Shown: positions 15,876 through 25,332, counted from the stretch's first letter. The stretch is 64,000 nt of DNA from Aliikangiella sp965214955 (GCA_965214955.1 CBDCCU010000013.1:186001-250000); one strand, 5' to 3'. Notes: generated by a model not told the origin, from the sequence alone. Translations and numbers: made by a program.

Positions 15876-16280
15876 TTGAATAAAATACATCGCTTCATCG
15901 GATTGTTAGTCAGTGCATCTGCCATCAAAGATAATCAAGTTAATGATGGTCGAGTAGGCTCTAATATTGTTGCAGTAGGAATATTAGCTATTGTCTATGG
16001 GGTTGGAAGTTTATGGCTACTTTCTTTCTATAACGATAGTTTGTATGAGTTCTTAATGATTTACAAACAGGCAATAAATGTATATGTTCCAGCCGTAATT
16101 ATGTTTGGTTTAGTGATACTTTACTTTAGAAAAAGCGTTCTAAGTGAGTTAGTGCAAGAGTTTAACAATCTTTCGGATAAGGAAAAAATTGTCTGGCGGA
16201 ATTTTTCTCGTATCTTTCCACTCGTGGGTTTAGGTACTACTTTTCTGATAACCGGGTTCAGTTACGCAATATATCTCTAG
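15876..16280 (+). CDS. Small membrane protein with three predicted TM segments, unknown
   Basis: A 134-residue protein starting with TTG at 15876, with GAAGGG about 10 bp upstream. Three hydrophobic segments are visible (about residues 31-51, 67-87 and 113-132), with a polar loop (ELVQEFNNLSDKEKIVWRNF) between the second and third. No known family is recognised. It lies at the right edge of the accessory region and may belong with the remnant upstream. Confidence 0.6.
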   Translation: MNKIHRFIGLLVSASAIKDNQVNDGRVGSNIVAVGILAIVYGVGSLWLLSFYNDSLYEFLMIYKQAINVYVPAVIMFGLVILYFRKSVLSELVQEFNNLSDKEKIVWRNFSRIFPLVGLGTTFLITGFSYAIYL

Positions 16281-16459
16281 AAATGTAGCCGTCCACTTTA
16301 TCTTCATAACTTTTGCCAAATTATCGGTCATAAGATTTCGTTATTTTATAATTGTTTTGCCAATCTGAGATCATAAGTATTTTTCATTTTACCCAATTAA
16401 AATCCAATGTTTTACCAAATGGCATTATAATTTTTTCCAATCTCCTATCATATTTTTCA

Positions 16460-16500
16460 AAACCAAAAAGCCAGAATAACCGTTATGATCATTCTGGCTT
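16460..16500 (-). terminator. Intrinsic terminator for rlmG
   Basis: A perfect 10-bp stem AAGCCAGAAT/ATTCTGGCTT (16468-16477 and 16491-16500) with a 13-nt loop. On the minus strand it is followed by TTTTTGGTTTTG, so it serves rlmG, whose stop is 87 bp away. The rest of the 306-bp gap 16281-16586 shows nothing else. Confidence 0.85.
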
Positions 16501-16586
16501 ACTTTTGTTTGACAGTTGTTAGTTATGCTCTTGTTGTTTAATCAACTTCTCATGACTTCGCTAATGTGGCTGAGCTAAAACTCTGT

Positions 16587-17792
16587 TCACGCGCGTGATG
16601 GTGACGGTTTTTTGGGTCTACTTGCATGCCATAAAATAAATTTACTATCTTTGGATTTAATTGTCACTTTGTCAAAATACTGGCTGAGCTGTTTTCCATA
16701 TTGTAAATGTCGGTTGGCAATCACCCAGAACTCTCCATGAGAATTAAGATGAGAAGATGATTGTTTAAACATTTTATTTGCAATTGAGAGGGTTTGAGTA
16801 TTTTGTTGATGAAAAGGTGGGTTACAAACAATTACATCAAAATGATCTTGCACGTTATCGAGAACATTGGTTTGAATTAATTTGGGGTGGGGTAACTGGT
16901 TTAATAAAAATGTTTGCCTACTCGCGGCAATTGCCATAGCTGATTCGTCGGTTAGGGTGACATGGGTTAATTGGTTTGCCTGAGCAATTGCTGCTGCAAT
17001 AACTCCTGAGCCGCAGCCTAAATCGAGTAATGATTGATCGGATGAAATTTTAGGAAAATGGTTTAGTAATACCTTTGAGCCAATATCTAAGCGCCCCTGA
17101 GAAAAAACATTTGGTAAGCTACATACTTTAAGCGACTGATCGGAACATAGCGGATTGGCTAGCTGATAAACTGTTTGCACAGTAGTTTTTTTCTGAGGTG
17201 ATGTAATAATATTTTGCGGGGTTGAAAAGATTAGTCTTGCCTTTTTTTTAGCTAATGAGGTTTTGGTTTTTCCAGCCCATTTTTCAAATAGTGCCAAAGT
17301 GCTGTTGTGAATTTCTTTGGTCATACCAGCGGCAATAATTTGGGTTTTGCTTGAGATGTAAGGCTGCAAGCTAGATAATTGCAGTGCTAGCATATTGAGT
17401 TGTTTGGGGACTTTTATAATCACTAAATCAAAGCTTTGAGGCATTGATTTGTTTTTATTGGTTGGTTTGAGTTGCTCGCTAGTAATGTCCCAAAAAATGG
17501 AGCGCTCTGAATTGCTGGTTAATCCATTAAGCTGGTGATTTTTTTGTTGTGCGGTGTTTGATAAAAATGAGTCGGTCCAATACCAAGGGTTAAATGAGTT
17601 AAGGCAGACATTTAAAGCACCAAATTGATCATTAATAATAAGTGTTTGTTTAGGTGTTAATGCGTCACTTTGTTGGCTTAAGTGATTTAATATGTATTCG
17701 TCGGCGGCATTCCAGGCGCGCAAATTAATGTCGCGAGTTTGAGGAAATCGTAATAACTCAACGTTTTCAATGGAGAGAATGGGTGAAAGCAT
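16587..17792 (-). CDS. rlmG: 23S rRNA (guanine-1835-N2) methyltransferase
   Basis: SAM-dependent methyltransferase acting on G1835 of 23S rRNA. The 401 residues fit RlmG (E. coli 378) better than RsmC. The N-terminus has the family RFPQTRDINLRAWNAADEYIL, followed by an inactive methyltransferase-like domain. The C-terminal catalytic domain contains the SAM motif LDLGCGSGVIAAAIA and the catalytic NPPFHQQ. A Lys-rich insertion in the middle accounts for the extra length. It is followed by its own terminator, and no partner gene is evident. Confidence 0.93.
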   Translation of the reverse strand: MLSPILSIENVELLRFPQTRDINLRAWNAADEYILNHLSQQSDALTPKQTLIINDQFGALNVCLNSFNPWYWTDSFLSNTAQQKNHQLNGLTSNSERSIFWDITSEQLKPTNKNKSMPQSFDLVIIKVPKQLNMLALQLSSLQPYISSKTQIIAAGMTKEIHNSTLALFEKWAGKTKTSLAKKKARLIFSTPQNIITSPQKKTTVQTVYQLANPLCSDQSLKVCSLPNVFSQGRLDIGSKVLLNHFPKISSDQSLLDLGCGSGVIAAAIAQANQLTHVTLTDESAMAIAASRQTFLLNQLPHPKLIQTNVLDNVQDHFDVIVCNPPFHQQNTQTLSIANKMFKQSSSHLNSHGEFWVIANRHLQYGKQLSQYFDKVTIKSKDSKFILWHASRPKKPSPSRA

Positions 17793-18060
17793 AAACCTGC
17801 TCTAAACAAGTAAAAAATAATGAAAATTCAATAAAAATGTCTGAATAATCATTGTAGGATAAGCTATTATTATATATCCGTTCTACTTTAATGTGGATGA
17901 TTTAAGCAAGTGAATAAGTGATATTATTTAGTCATATATTAATCATAATTATTTTATAAACTTGTGATCTAAGGGATAGGAAACTATTGGATGGGATAAT
18001 TAATGCCAAGGAAATTGGTTTAGCGCTTAATTTTCAATTTTATTAGAAGTATTAATTAAA

Positions 18061-18426
18061 ATGCATTTATTAGTTGCCGATGACAACGATGTTAACTTAA
18101 AAGTGGCTTGTGCTTATTTAAAAGCTTTAGGTGTTCCTAGCGATTCCATTCAAACGGCTTCTAATGGGCTAGAGGCTACTCAAATGTGTGATCAATACAA
18201 GTTTGATCTGGTATTTATGGATATACAAATGCCAATTATTGATGGAGTTGAGGCAACACAGCAGATCTTAAGCACATCACAAAATAAGCCTAAAATTGTG
18301 GCATTAACCGCTAATGCTTGTGAAAAGTCAGAAAAAAATTACTTGGCCGCAGGTATGGAAATGGTGATCTATAAACCGGTTAATAAAACTGATTTTGAAG
18401 ATGCTTTGAAACTTGCAGCTAATTAA
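18061..18426 (+). CDS. Single-domain response regulator (CheY-like receiver)
   Basis: A 121-residue stand-alone receiver with no output domain. The acidic pair is in VADDNDVN (Asp8, Asp9), the phospho-acceptor Asp in VFMDIQMP (about residue 54), the switch Thr in ALTANA (about 82) and the conserved Lys in YKPV (about 104). The MDIQMP...G form is close to receiver domains at the end of hybrid histidine kinases. No kinase gene is adjacent; the 268 bp upstream hold no gene. Its partner is unknown. Confidence 0.88.
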   Translation: MHLLVADDNDVNLKVACAYLKALGVPSDSIQTASNGLEATQMCDQYKFDLVFMDIQMPIIDGVEATQQILSTSQNKPKIVALTANACEKSEKNYLAAGMEMVIYKPVNKTDFEDALKLAAN

Positions 18427-18429
18427 GGC

Positions 18430-18579
18430 TTATTTCCAATCATCTTCTTCATCTTTAAACCCTATTTTTGATTTATCGTAATTTTTAGGGATCTTTTGAT
18501 TGGCATTTTTTAATAATGTGATCATCCCGCCGACGATAAAAGCCAATACCAAAATAATAATGATAATTGCTGTTTTCAT
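18430..18579 (-). CDS. DUF2897-like small membrane protein (49 aa)
   Basis: A 49-residue protein from ATG 18579, with an AGGAGA ribosome-binding site 7 bp upstream. One N-terminal transmembrane segment (AIIIIILVLAFIVGGMITLL) is followed by a short basic then acidic tail ending DEEDDWK. Size and layout fit the gammaproteobacterial DUF2897 family; the function is unknown. It lies 3 bp from the convergent receiver gene and 27 bp downstream of the M15 peptidase, so it may be co-transcribed with dapE. Confidence 0.75.
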   Translation of the reverse strand: MKTAIIIIILVLAFIVGGMITLLKNANQKIPKNYDKSKIGFKDEEDDWK

Positions 18580-18606
18580 TATTTATCTCCTACAAGGCTC
18601 AATGAT

Positions 18607-19299
18607 TTATTCTAATGGGCATAAATTGCAAAAATATTGTTGTCTATAGTGTTCTAGCTGACTGCTGATAAACTGAGGCTCTAGAATATTTGACTGAATT
18701 ATCCATTGTTGCCATTTGGGGTAATTAAAGCTCTCTAAGATTGGCTGTGCAATATTATGATAAGAAATGTGCCAAGGCTCTTCGCTAACACCATGATTAT
18801 AGGTTTTGTATGGTCTATAAAAGCCAAAATGGGCAATATTTTCATCGAGCCATTGTTGTAATGGATAGCAAGGTCCATTTTTGCCAAACTCATCTGGTGT
18901 TAGGTTAACTTGATAACCCGCTTCAATCGGTTCGGATAAAAAAATATCAAAATCAGTTCCCCAGTGATGGCGACTTAAACCCGGCAGGGCAGACCATAAA
19001 CAGATGGCTTTATATTTTTCGATAGAAGACATTTGGTTGATATTGAGTGGTCTACCATGCCTTGAATAGACAGGTCGGTGTCCTTGCCATTTATTATTCC
19101 AAATGGTTAATTGTCGCTCAAAGCTGCGGTAGCTACTCACAATTTTTATTGCCACACTTTGGCTTTTAGCCGCTTCAAGCAAGGCTGATAATGGCGCTTT
19201 TAAATTGGCATGAATGAGCAATGAGCCATGGTTATCATCATTAAACTCAATTAAATGATCGTCATTTATGCCTATCGCTTGTTGCCAACTAAGCGTCAT
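18607..19299 (-). CDS. M15 family D-alanyl-D-alanine carboxypeptidase-like peptidase
   Basis: VanY/LdcB-type zinc peptidase, about 230 residues from ATG 19299. Family motifs: SSYRSFERQ (substrate loop), SRHHWGTDFDI (zinc His and Asp) and EPWHISY (catalytic Glu and zinc His). There is no signal peptide or lipobox, so unlike most VanY proteins it should be cytoplasmic, which would suit recycling or processing of murein peptides rather than work on the sacculus. Its start overlaps the end of dapE by 11 bp, so they are translationally coupled; both handle diaminopimelate-related material. A TTG at 19305 is an alternative start. Confidence 0.85.
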   Translation of the reverse strand: MTLSWQQAIGINDDHLIEFNDDNHGSLLIHANLKAPLSALLEAAKSQSVAIKIVSSYRSFERQLTIWNNKWQGHRPVYSRHGRPLNINQMSSIEKYKAICLWSALPGLSRHHWGTDFDIFLSEPIEAGYQVNLTPDEFGKNGPCYPLQQWLDENIAHFGFYRPYKTYNHGVSEEPWHISYHNIAQPILESFNYPKWQQWIIQSNILEPQFISSQLEHYRQQYFCNLCPLE

Positions 19300-20443
19300 T
19301 ATCAATTAAAACCTGTTTTAATGTAAGGTAATAAATTTCACTAAGCGCCTCTAGCTCTTTGACATCAACACACTCATTAATTTGATGAATAGTTTTATTG
19401 ACTGGACCTAGTTCTACAATTTGTGCACCTGTTTTAGCTATAAAGCGACCATCGGATGTTCCACCACTAGTTTGTGGTGATGTATCTAAATTAGTCACTT
19501 GTTTTATGGCTTTAGTGGTTGCATCAATTAGATAATGCGAGCGAGTTAAAAAAGGCTCGCCGTTGAGTTTCCATGTTAGCTCGTTTTGCGGCGCGTGTTT
19601 ATCGGCTAGTTGAGAAATCGCTGTTTTTATCTGCTCGGCGGTTAGCTCGGTTGAATAACGAAGGTTAAACTCAAGTTTTACTTCACCGGGTACAACATTT
19701 ACCGCTTCACCGGCATTAATTTGAGTAACTTGTAAGCTGGTTGGTGGGAAATGTTCGTTGCCTTTATCCCATTCAATTTGGTTAAGTTCGTGGATAAAAT
19801 CAGCCGCTCTATGAATGGCATTATCAGCAAGGTGAGGGTAGGCAACATGACCTTGTTTGCCTTTAATGGTTAGCCAACCAGTTAGTGAGCCGCGACGACC
19901 AATTTTAATTACATCGCCAACAGTATTGGTTGAAGATGGCTCACCAACAATACAGTAATTAAGCGGTTGTTTGCGCTGCATGAGTGTTTCAACCACTTTA
20001 ATTGTACCGTTAATAAATGGACCTTCTTCATCACTGGTAATTAAAAACGCTATAGCGCCTTTATGTTTAGGAAAATCGGTTACAAATTTTTTACAAGCAG
20101 TTAACATTGCCGCCAATGAGCCTTTCATATCGGCTGCTCCACGTCCATATAGTGTGCCATTTTTAACTACAGGCTCAAAAGGATGAGTATGCCATTGATC
20201 GAGTGGCCCTGGCGGAACAACATCGGTATGACCAGCAAATACAAATACGGGTTCAGCATTGCCTTTAATAGACCAAATATTTTGTGTATCACCAAAGTCT
20301 AAATGCTCGGTTTCAAACCCTAAATGCGAAAGGTATTCTGCCATAAAGGCTTGGCAGCCAGCATCAATTGGGGTAACAGACTCACGAGAAATAAGTTCTT
20401 TAGCGATGTCTAATGTGCTGGCATTTAAATTGGGGTGTGACAT
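19289..20443 (-). CDS. dapE: Succinyl-diaminopimelate desuccinylase
   Basis: Di-zinc hydrolase that removes succinate from N-succinyl-LL-diaminopimelate in lysine and peptidoglycan precursor synthesis. It has 384 residues, the usual length. Metal and catalytic motifs of the M20 family: FAGHTDVVPPGP (His), YGRGAADMKG (bridging Asp), SDEEGP (catalytic Glu pair) and a C-terminal GGTSDGRF. A lid/dimerisation domain sits in between. It is in a row with yffB, dapD, glnD and map on the same strand, as in many gammaproteobacteria. Confidence 0.97.
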   Translation of the reverse strand: MSHPNLNASTLDIAKELISRESVTPIDAGCQAFMAEYLSHLGFETEHLDFGDTQNIWSIKGNAEPVFVFAGHTDVVPPGPLDQWHTHPFEPVVKNGTLYGRGAADMKGSLAAMLTACKKFVTDFPKHKGAIAFLITSDEEGPFINGTIKVVETLMQRKQPLNYCIVGEPSSTNTVGDVIKIGRRGSLTGWLTIKGKQGHVAYPHLADNAIHRAADFIHELNQIEWDKGNEHFPPTSLQVTQINAGEAVNVVPGEVKLEFNLRYSTELTAEQIKTAISQLADKHAPQNELTWKLNGEPFLTRSHYLIDATTKAIKQVTNLDTSPQTSGGTSDGRFIAKTGAQIVELGPVNKTIHQINECVDVKELEALSEIYYLTLKQVLIDNDA

Positions 20444-20467
20444 AAATGTTCTCTATGATTGAATAAT

Positions 20468-20821
20468 TTATAAAAATCGCTCTGTCCAGTCGTCAACCTT
20501 AAAGCCGACACTCCAAACGCCTTGATGACAAACAACAGGGCGTTTTACCAAGCTGGTGTTTTCGCTGATTAGTTTGATTAAGTCGTTGGTTTTGGTTAAT
20601 GCTTTTTGTTCATCAGTTAATTTTCGCCAAGTTGTTCCTCTTTTGTTAATTAAGGTATCTGCGCCAATTTGTTCAAGCCATTGGTTAATTAACTGCTCGC
20701 TTGGTATTTCTTTTTTAAAGTCGTGAAAGGTTGCGTCTAAATCATTATCGCTTAACCATTTGAGTGACTTCTTTACCGTATCGCAGTTTTTTATGCCGTA
20801 AACTTCAAGTTTTGATTGCAT
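20468..20821 (-). CDS. yffB: ArsC/Spx-family protein YffB
   Basis: A thioredoxin-fold protein of 117 residues with the ArsC-like start EVYGIKNCDTVKK; the single Cys13 is in the active-site position. RGTTWRKL and KRPVVCHQG in the second half are family motifs. The E. coli homologue is next to dapE, as here; its function is not settled, although the fold suggests thiol chemistry with glutathione. It has a GGGAG ribosome-binding site. Confidence 0.9.
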   Translation of the reverse strand: MQSKLEVYGIKNCDTVKKSLKWLSDNDLDATFHDFKKEIPSEQLINQWLEQIGADTLINKRGTTWRKLTDEQKALTKTNDLIKLISENTSLVKRPVVCHQGVWSVGFKVDDWTERFL

Positions 20822-20839
20822 GATTGCTCCCTAGTTTTA

Positions 20840-21667
20840 TTATTCATCAATTGAACGAAGCAAATCATTCACCGAAGTTTTTGAGCGTGTTTTTTCGTCT
20901 ACCTGTTTTACAATAACCGCACAAGCAAGGCTATAACTGCCATCTTTTGAAGGCAAACTACCTGGTACAACAACCGAGCCTGCGGGCACTCTACCATAAG
21001 TAATTTCGCCAGTTTCGCGATTATATATTCGAGTGCTTTGTCCAATAAATACACCCATTGAAATAACACTGCCTTTTTCTACAATAACCCCTTCAACGAC
21101 TTCGCTACGAGCGCCAATAAAACAATCATCTTCGATAATAGTTGGGTTGGCTTGAAGCGGCTCTAAAACACCACCAATTCCAACTCCACCCGAAAGATGA
21201 ACATTTTTACCAATTTGCGCACAAGAGCCAACAGTTGCCCATGTATCTACCATAGTGCCGCTATCAATATATGCGCCTATATTGGTATAGCTAGGCATTA
21301 GCACTACATTAGGTGCAACATAACAACCGTTTCTAACAATGGCGTTGGGTACAACTCTTACACCACTTGTTTTAAATTCATCGCTTGATAGGTTTTGATA
21401 TTTTAGTGGCACTTTATCATAGTATTGTGCATTGCCGCCGTCGATCACTTGGTTGTCATTAATTCTAAATGAAAGTAAAACAGCTTTTTTTGCCCATTGA
21501 TTAACCTGCCAGCCATTATCTGTTGGCTCTGCAACTCTAAGCTTGCCAGAATCGAGCAGTTTAATGGTTGCATTAATGGCTTCAACGGTTTCTTGTGGTG
21601 CCGTATTAGGTGTTAAAGACTGACGGTTTTCAAACGCGTTTTCGATGGTATTAATTAATTGTTGCAT
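20840..21667 (-). CDS. dapD: 2,3,4,5-tetrahydropyridine-2,6-dicarboxylate N-succinyltransferase
   Basis: Trimeric left-handed beta-helix enzyme that transfers succinyl from succinyl-CoA in the DAP/lysine pathway. It has 275 residues, the E. coli length being 274. The N-terminal helical domain is followed by hexapeptide repeats (from about residue 100: VVPNAIVRNGCYVAPNVVLM, and so on). AYIDSGTMVDTWATVGSCAQIG, written here in part only, is the conserved core. A good AAAGGAAA ribosome-binding site precedes it. It supplies the substrate for DapE after the aminotransferase step. Confidence 0.97.
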   Translation of the reverse strand: MQQLINTIENAFENRQSLTPNTAPQETVEAINATIKLLDSGKLRVAEPTDNGWQVNQWAKKAVLLSFRINDNQVIDGGNAQYYDKVPLKYQNLSSDEFKTSGVRVVPNAIVRNGCYVAPNVVLMPSYTNIGAYIDSGTMVDTWATVGSCAQIGKNVHLSGGVGIGGVLEPLQANPTIIEDDCFIGARSEVVEGVIVEKGSVISMGVFIGQSTRIYNRETGEITYGRVPAGSVVVPGSLPSKDGSYSLACAVIVKQVDEKTRSKTSVNDLLRSIDE

Positions 21668-21699
21668 GAGGGTTTCCTTTATAAAATAAGTAAGTGTTT

Positions 21700-24363
21700 T
21701 TAGCCTATAAGCTCAATGAGCGTTTGGCGAATTTTTTCTCTTTGGTTATCGTTAGAAATAGGAGTATTGTTTTTGTGGCTGACAATAAAAGTGTCTTCAA
21801 CTTTTTCACCTAATGTGGTTATACGTGCATCGTGTAATCGCACTCCCGTTAGTTTGAATGCTTTGGCTATTGTTGCAAGTAACCCTGGATAGTCTCTAGC
21901 GGTTAATTCTATGCGGGTAAAATTAGTATATTCATCGTCAAAAAAGTTTACCGTTGTTTGAATTGAAAAGTATTTAAACTGTCTAGGCGAGCGTTGTTGA
22001 ACATTAATGTCTATTGATTCAATATTGTTAACTTGATTTTCTATTGCATCTTTTATTGATGCTTTAATTTGATTTTTTATTAGCTGACCTTTAATTGCTT
22101 TACCGTTAGTGTCTAAAACAAAAAAGCTATCAAAGCAGTGACCACTTTTGTCAGTATAAATATTGGCGGCTTGAATACTTAAGTTTTGCCGATTTAATGT
22201 AGCGGTTAAAAGTGCGAATAAATTTTCTTTATCGAGCGTATAAACAAAAACTTCTGTTCCACTTCTGTGTGGCATTGATTTAATACCAACCGTAATTTTT
22301 TCACCAGATTGACTATTAATAATTTTTTTTGCATGCCATGCAATGGCAATAGGAGAGCGCTTTGCAAAATAGGTGTTGTCTACGGGTTGCCAGAGCTTAT
22401 CAATTAATTGCTCGCAAACTTTATCTTTTATTAATAATGCTTTTGCCTTGGCACGATTATTTTTCCAGTGTTCACTAATGTCTTTTTTCTCGCCTAATAA
22501 ATATTGACGAGTGGATAAAAAAAGCTCTTTTAACAGTGAGTCTTTCCATGAATTCCATAAGCTATTGCTGGTTGCTCTAATGTCGGCAACGGTTAAGATA
22601 TAAAGTAGTTCTAAACGAGTTATATTACCTACTAGTTGGGCAAAATTTTGAATTACTTTAGGATCGGTAATATCTCTTTTTTGAGCGGTTAAAGACATGA
22701 TTAAATGATTAGCAACAAGCCATTCAATAATGGCTGAGTGCTCAGGATCCATTTTATGTTTAAAACAAAAATGTTTAACCTCAACCGCACCTAGCTCACT
22801 ATGATCGCCACCGCGACCCTTGGCAATATCGTGGAATAGCCCTGCCAAAAATATAAGTTCGGGATATTTTTGCCGCTGCATAATTTCACTACAAAGTGGA
22901 AATTCACTGTTATTTTTTGGGTTGGCAAAGTCAGTTAAGTTTTGCAGTAAAAAAAGTGTATGTTCATCAACCGTATAGTTATGAAACATATCGTATTGCA
23001 TTTGTCCTGTGATCTGCTGAAAGGCTTGTAAATAGTCGGCTAAAATACCACTTCGTTTCATTAAAAACATGGCGCGAGAGCGAGTGTGGAGTATATGCCA
23101 AAATTCAATAAATAAAATTTGGTTATCTCGATTATTTTTAAAAGAGGGTGTGATTTTATAGCGTGCTGCCCTTAGCGCTCTTAATGTCGATGCGCCAATG
23201 CCTTTTAGCTGAGGATCTTGGGCAACATACTGAAATATTTTCAGCATTTGGCTAGGCTCATTTAAAAATAATTTTTTATCCGTTATTTCCACACGCTGAT
23301 TAACTATGTGATAGTTATCATTAATTTTAGTTACCGCATGATGGCTGTTTTTTTCAATTGTTTTTTCTTCGATTACTTGCAATAAAATGTCACATAAGTT
23401 TCTAATGATAAGCACTGAGCGATAATATTGCTTCATCATTTTTTCAACCGCTAAAGAGTCTTTGCTATCTTTGTAACCCATTAGAAGTGCCGTTTTTTTC
23501 TGATAATCGAATAGTAATCTGTCCTCGGCTTTTCCTGTTACACAATGCAGAGCAAAGCGAATTTTCCACATAAATAGTTGGCATTTTGTCAGTGAGTAAT
23601 ATTCTTTTTTTGTGATTGAATTTTGCTCAATTAATTGCTCAAAAGTTTTTGGAAAATAAACCCTTTGCACTATCCAACTGATTAAGTGAATATCACGCAA
23701 CCCACCCGGGCTTGATTTTAAATTAGGCTCTAGATCAAAAGATGTGCCATCAAACTTTCGATAGCGTAATTTTTGCTCGGATATTTTTGCTTCATAAAAA
23801 GATTTGGGATCCCAAATTTTATTTGGAGTAATGGCGGTTTTAATTTTTTGAAATAAAGTTGGATCACCAGTTAATAGTCGTGACTCCATTAAGTTAGTGG
23901 TTACCGTAACTTCTTTAGCGGCTAAATCAATACACTCAGCTAAGTTTCTTACCGCATGTCCTACTTTTAATTGGCAATCCCATAAAAGCGTTATAAAGTG
24001 TTGGAGTGATAATTTATCTTGGTCGCTAATCTCTTTTTCGCTTAAGATCAACAAGTCGATATCAGAATGAGGGTGCAGTTCACCTCTGCCATAACCGCCA
24101 ACGGCAATTAAGCAAAGCTGCGAACTTAACGCATAATACTGCCAAAGTGCTATTAGCATTTTGTCGATATGTTTAGCGCGTTCCCTTACTAGTTTTTTTA
24201 TATGGGCGCCATCTATAAAGTCAGCTTTTTGAGAAGTTGTAACTAATGTTAAAAAGCTTTTTAGTTGTTTTAATAATAATGGTGATTCTTGTGATAAAGC
24301 ACTAAACTCAAGATGTTTTGCAAGTTGAGCATAAACCGATTTTTTAGAGATAACTTCATTCAT
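21700..24363 (-). CDS. glnD: Bifunctional uridylyltransferase/uridylyl-removing enzyme (PII sensor)
   Basis: Adds UMP to, and removes it from, the PII protein in response to glutamine. It has 887 residues, close to the E. coli 890. Order: nucleotidyltransferase domain with GGYGRGELHPHSDIDLLIL (about residue 92), a helical linker domain, an HD hydrolase domain with FHDIAKGRGGDHSELG (about 510), and two C-terminal ACT domains (about 695-775 and 805-885), the glutamine sensor. Its substrate GlnB is also in the window. It is between dapD and map, the conserved order. Confidence 0.97.
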   Translation of the reverse strand: MNEVISKKSVYAQLAKHLEFSALSQESPLLLKQLKSFLTLVTTSQKADFIDGAHIKKLVRERAKHIDKMLIALWQYYALSSQLCLIAVGGYGRGELHPHSDIDLLILSEKEISDQDKLSLQHFITLLWDCQLKVGHAVRNLAECIDLAAKEVTVTTNLMESRLLTGDPTLFQKIKTAITPNKIWDPKSFYEAKISEQKLRYRKFDGTSFDLEPNLKSSPGGLRDIHLISWIVQRVYFPKTFEQLIEQNSITKKEYYSLTKCQLFMWKIRFALHCVTGKAEDRLLFDYQKKTALLMGYKDSKDSLAVEKMMKQYYRSVLIIRNLCDILLQVIEEKTIEKNSHHAVTKINDNYHIVNQRVEITDKKLFLNEPSQMLKIFQYVAQDPQLKGIGASTLRALRAARYKITPSFKNNRDNQILFIEFWHILHTRSRAMFLMKRSGILADYLQAFQQITGQMQYDMFHNYTVDEHTLFLLQNLTDFANPKNNSEFPLCSEIMQRQKYPELIFLAGLFHDIAKGRGGDHSELGAVEVKHFCFKHKMDPEHSAIIEWLVANHLIMSLTAQKRDITDPKVIQNFAQLVGNITRLELLYILTVADIRATSNSLWNSWKDSLLKELFLSTRQYLLGEKKDISEHWKNNRAKAKALLIKDKVCEQLIDKLWQPVDNTYFAKRSPIAIAWHAKKIINSQSGEKITVGIKSMPHRSGTEVFVYTLDKENLFALLTATLNRQNLSIQAANIYTDKSGHCFDSFFVLDTNGKAIKGQLIKNQIKASIKDAIENQVNNIESIDINVQQRSPRQFKYFSIQTTVNFFDDEYTNFTRIELTARDYPGLLATIAKAFKLTGVRLHDARITTLGEKVEDTFIVSHKNNTPISNDNQREKIRQTLIELIG

Positions 24364-24398
24364 TGATTGAAATGATTAAATAGAGGCTTAATCACAAT

Positions 24399-25166
24399 TT
24401 AAAAACTCTCATCTGGTCTTTGGGTAAGCACATCAACGCCGTTAGCCGTAACTAATAGTGTGTGTTCCCATTGTGCCGACAGACTTTTATCTTTAGTTAC
24501 AACGGTCCATTCATCACGTAATAGGCGAGAATGACGCTTACCCGCATTGATCATAGGCTCTATGGTAAAAGTCATGCCTTCTTGCAAGGTATAGCCGGTT
24601 TTGGGTTTGCCGTAGTGAAGTACTTGTGGTTCTTCGTGAAAGCCCTCACCAATACCATGACCGCAATATTCTCTAACGACTGAGAAACGATGTTTATGGG
24701 CATGGTTTTGAATAGCGTATCCTATGTCACCTAATTGTACGCCTGGTTTAACCATATCAATACCAATGTAGAGACATTCCTGGGCAACTTTGCAAAGATT
24801 TTCGGCTAATACCGATGGCTTGCCAATAATGAACATTTTTGAAGTATCACCGTGAAACCCATCTTTAATTACGGTGATGTCGATATTAATAATATCACCA
24901 TCTTTAAGCTTTTTATCGGCAGGTATACCATGACAAATGACATGGTTTACTGAGGTGCAAATGGATTTAGGAAATCCATTATAATTAAGTGGCGCTGGAA
25001 TTGCTTGTTGTTCATTAACAATATAGTCATGGCAAATTTGATTGAGCTCGTTAGTGGTAACGCCTTTTTTAACAAAAGGAGTGATCATTTCTAACACTTC
25101 GGCCGCAAGTTTTCCGGCAATGCGCATTTTTTCTATTTGCTCTGCATTTTTAATGATAACAGACAT
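24399..25166 (-). CDS. map: Type I methionine aminopeptidase
   Basis: Removes the initiator Met from nascent proteins. It has 255 residues, slightly shorter than E. coli (264). Metal ligands are visible in NIDITVIKDGFHGDTSKMF (two Asp), CGHGIGEGFHEEP (His), TFTIEPM (Glu) and the C-terminal WEHTLLVT (Glu). An AGGAT ribosome-binding site precedes the ATG. In most gammaproteobacteria rpsB-tsf lies divergently next to map; here an unrelated flavoprotein gene takes that place. Confidence 0.96.
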   Translation of the reverse strand: MSVIIKNAEQIEKMRIAGKLAAEVLEMITPFVKKGVTTNELNQICHDYIVNEQQAIPAPLNYNGFPKSICTSVNHVICHGIPADKKLKDGDIINIDITVIKDGFHGDTSKMFIIGKPSVLAENLCKVAQECLYIGIDMVKPGVQLGDIGYAIQNHAHKHRFSVVREYCGHGIGEGFHEEPQVLHYGKPKTGYTLQEGMTFTIEPMINAGKRHSRLLRDEWTVVTKDKSLSAQWEHTLLVTANGVDVLTQRPDESF

Positions 25167-25332
25167 TAGGGATCCTACTGTTAATTAGAGCGCCATATTT
25201 TACTTGAATTGAGCTGAATTGGAATAGGGGAATATGATTAAGTTATATACCCGTTCTCATTCAAAGCACTTGCTATTAAATAAGCACTCCAGTAGTTTCT
25301 CTTTCTTTACGCTTTACTGTGTTTTTTACTAA

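Noticed and set aside
16281..16330. Possible right attachment site resembling the tRNA-Val 3' end
   Set aside because: Only a short stretch around GTCCACTT matches; no 15-bp or longer direct repeat of the tRNA end was found.
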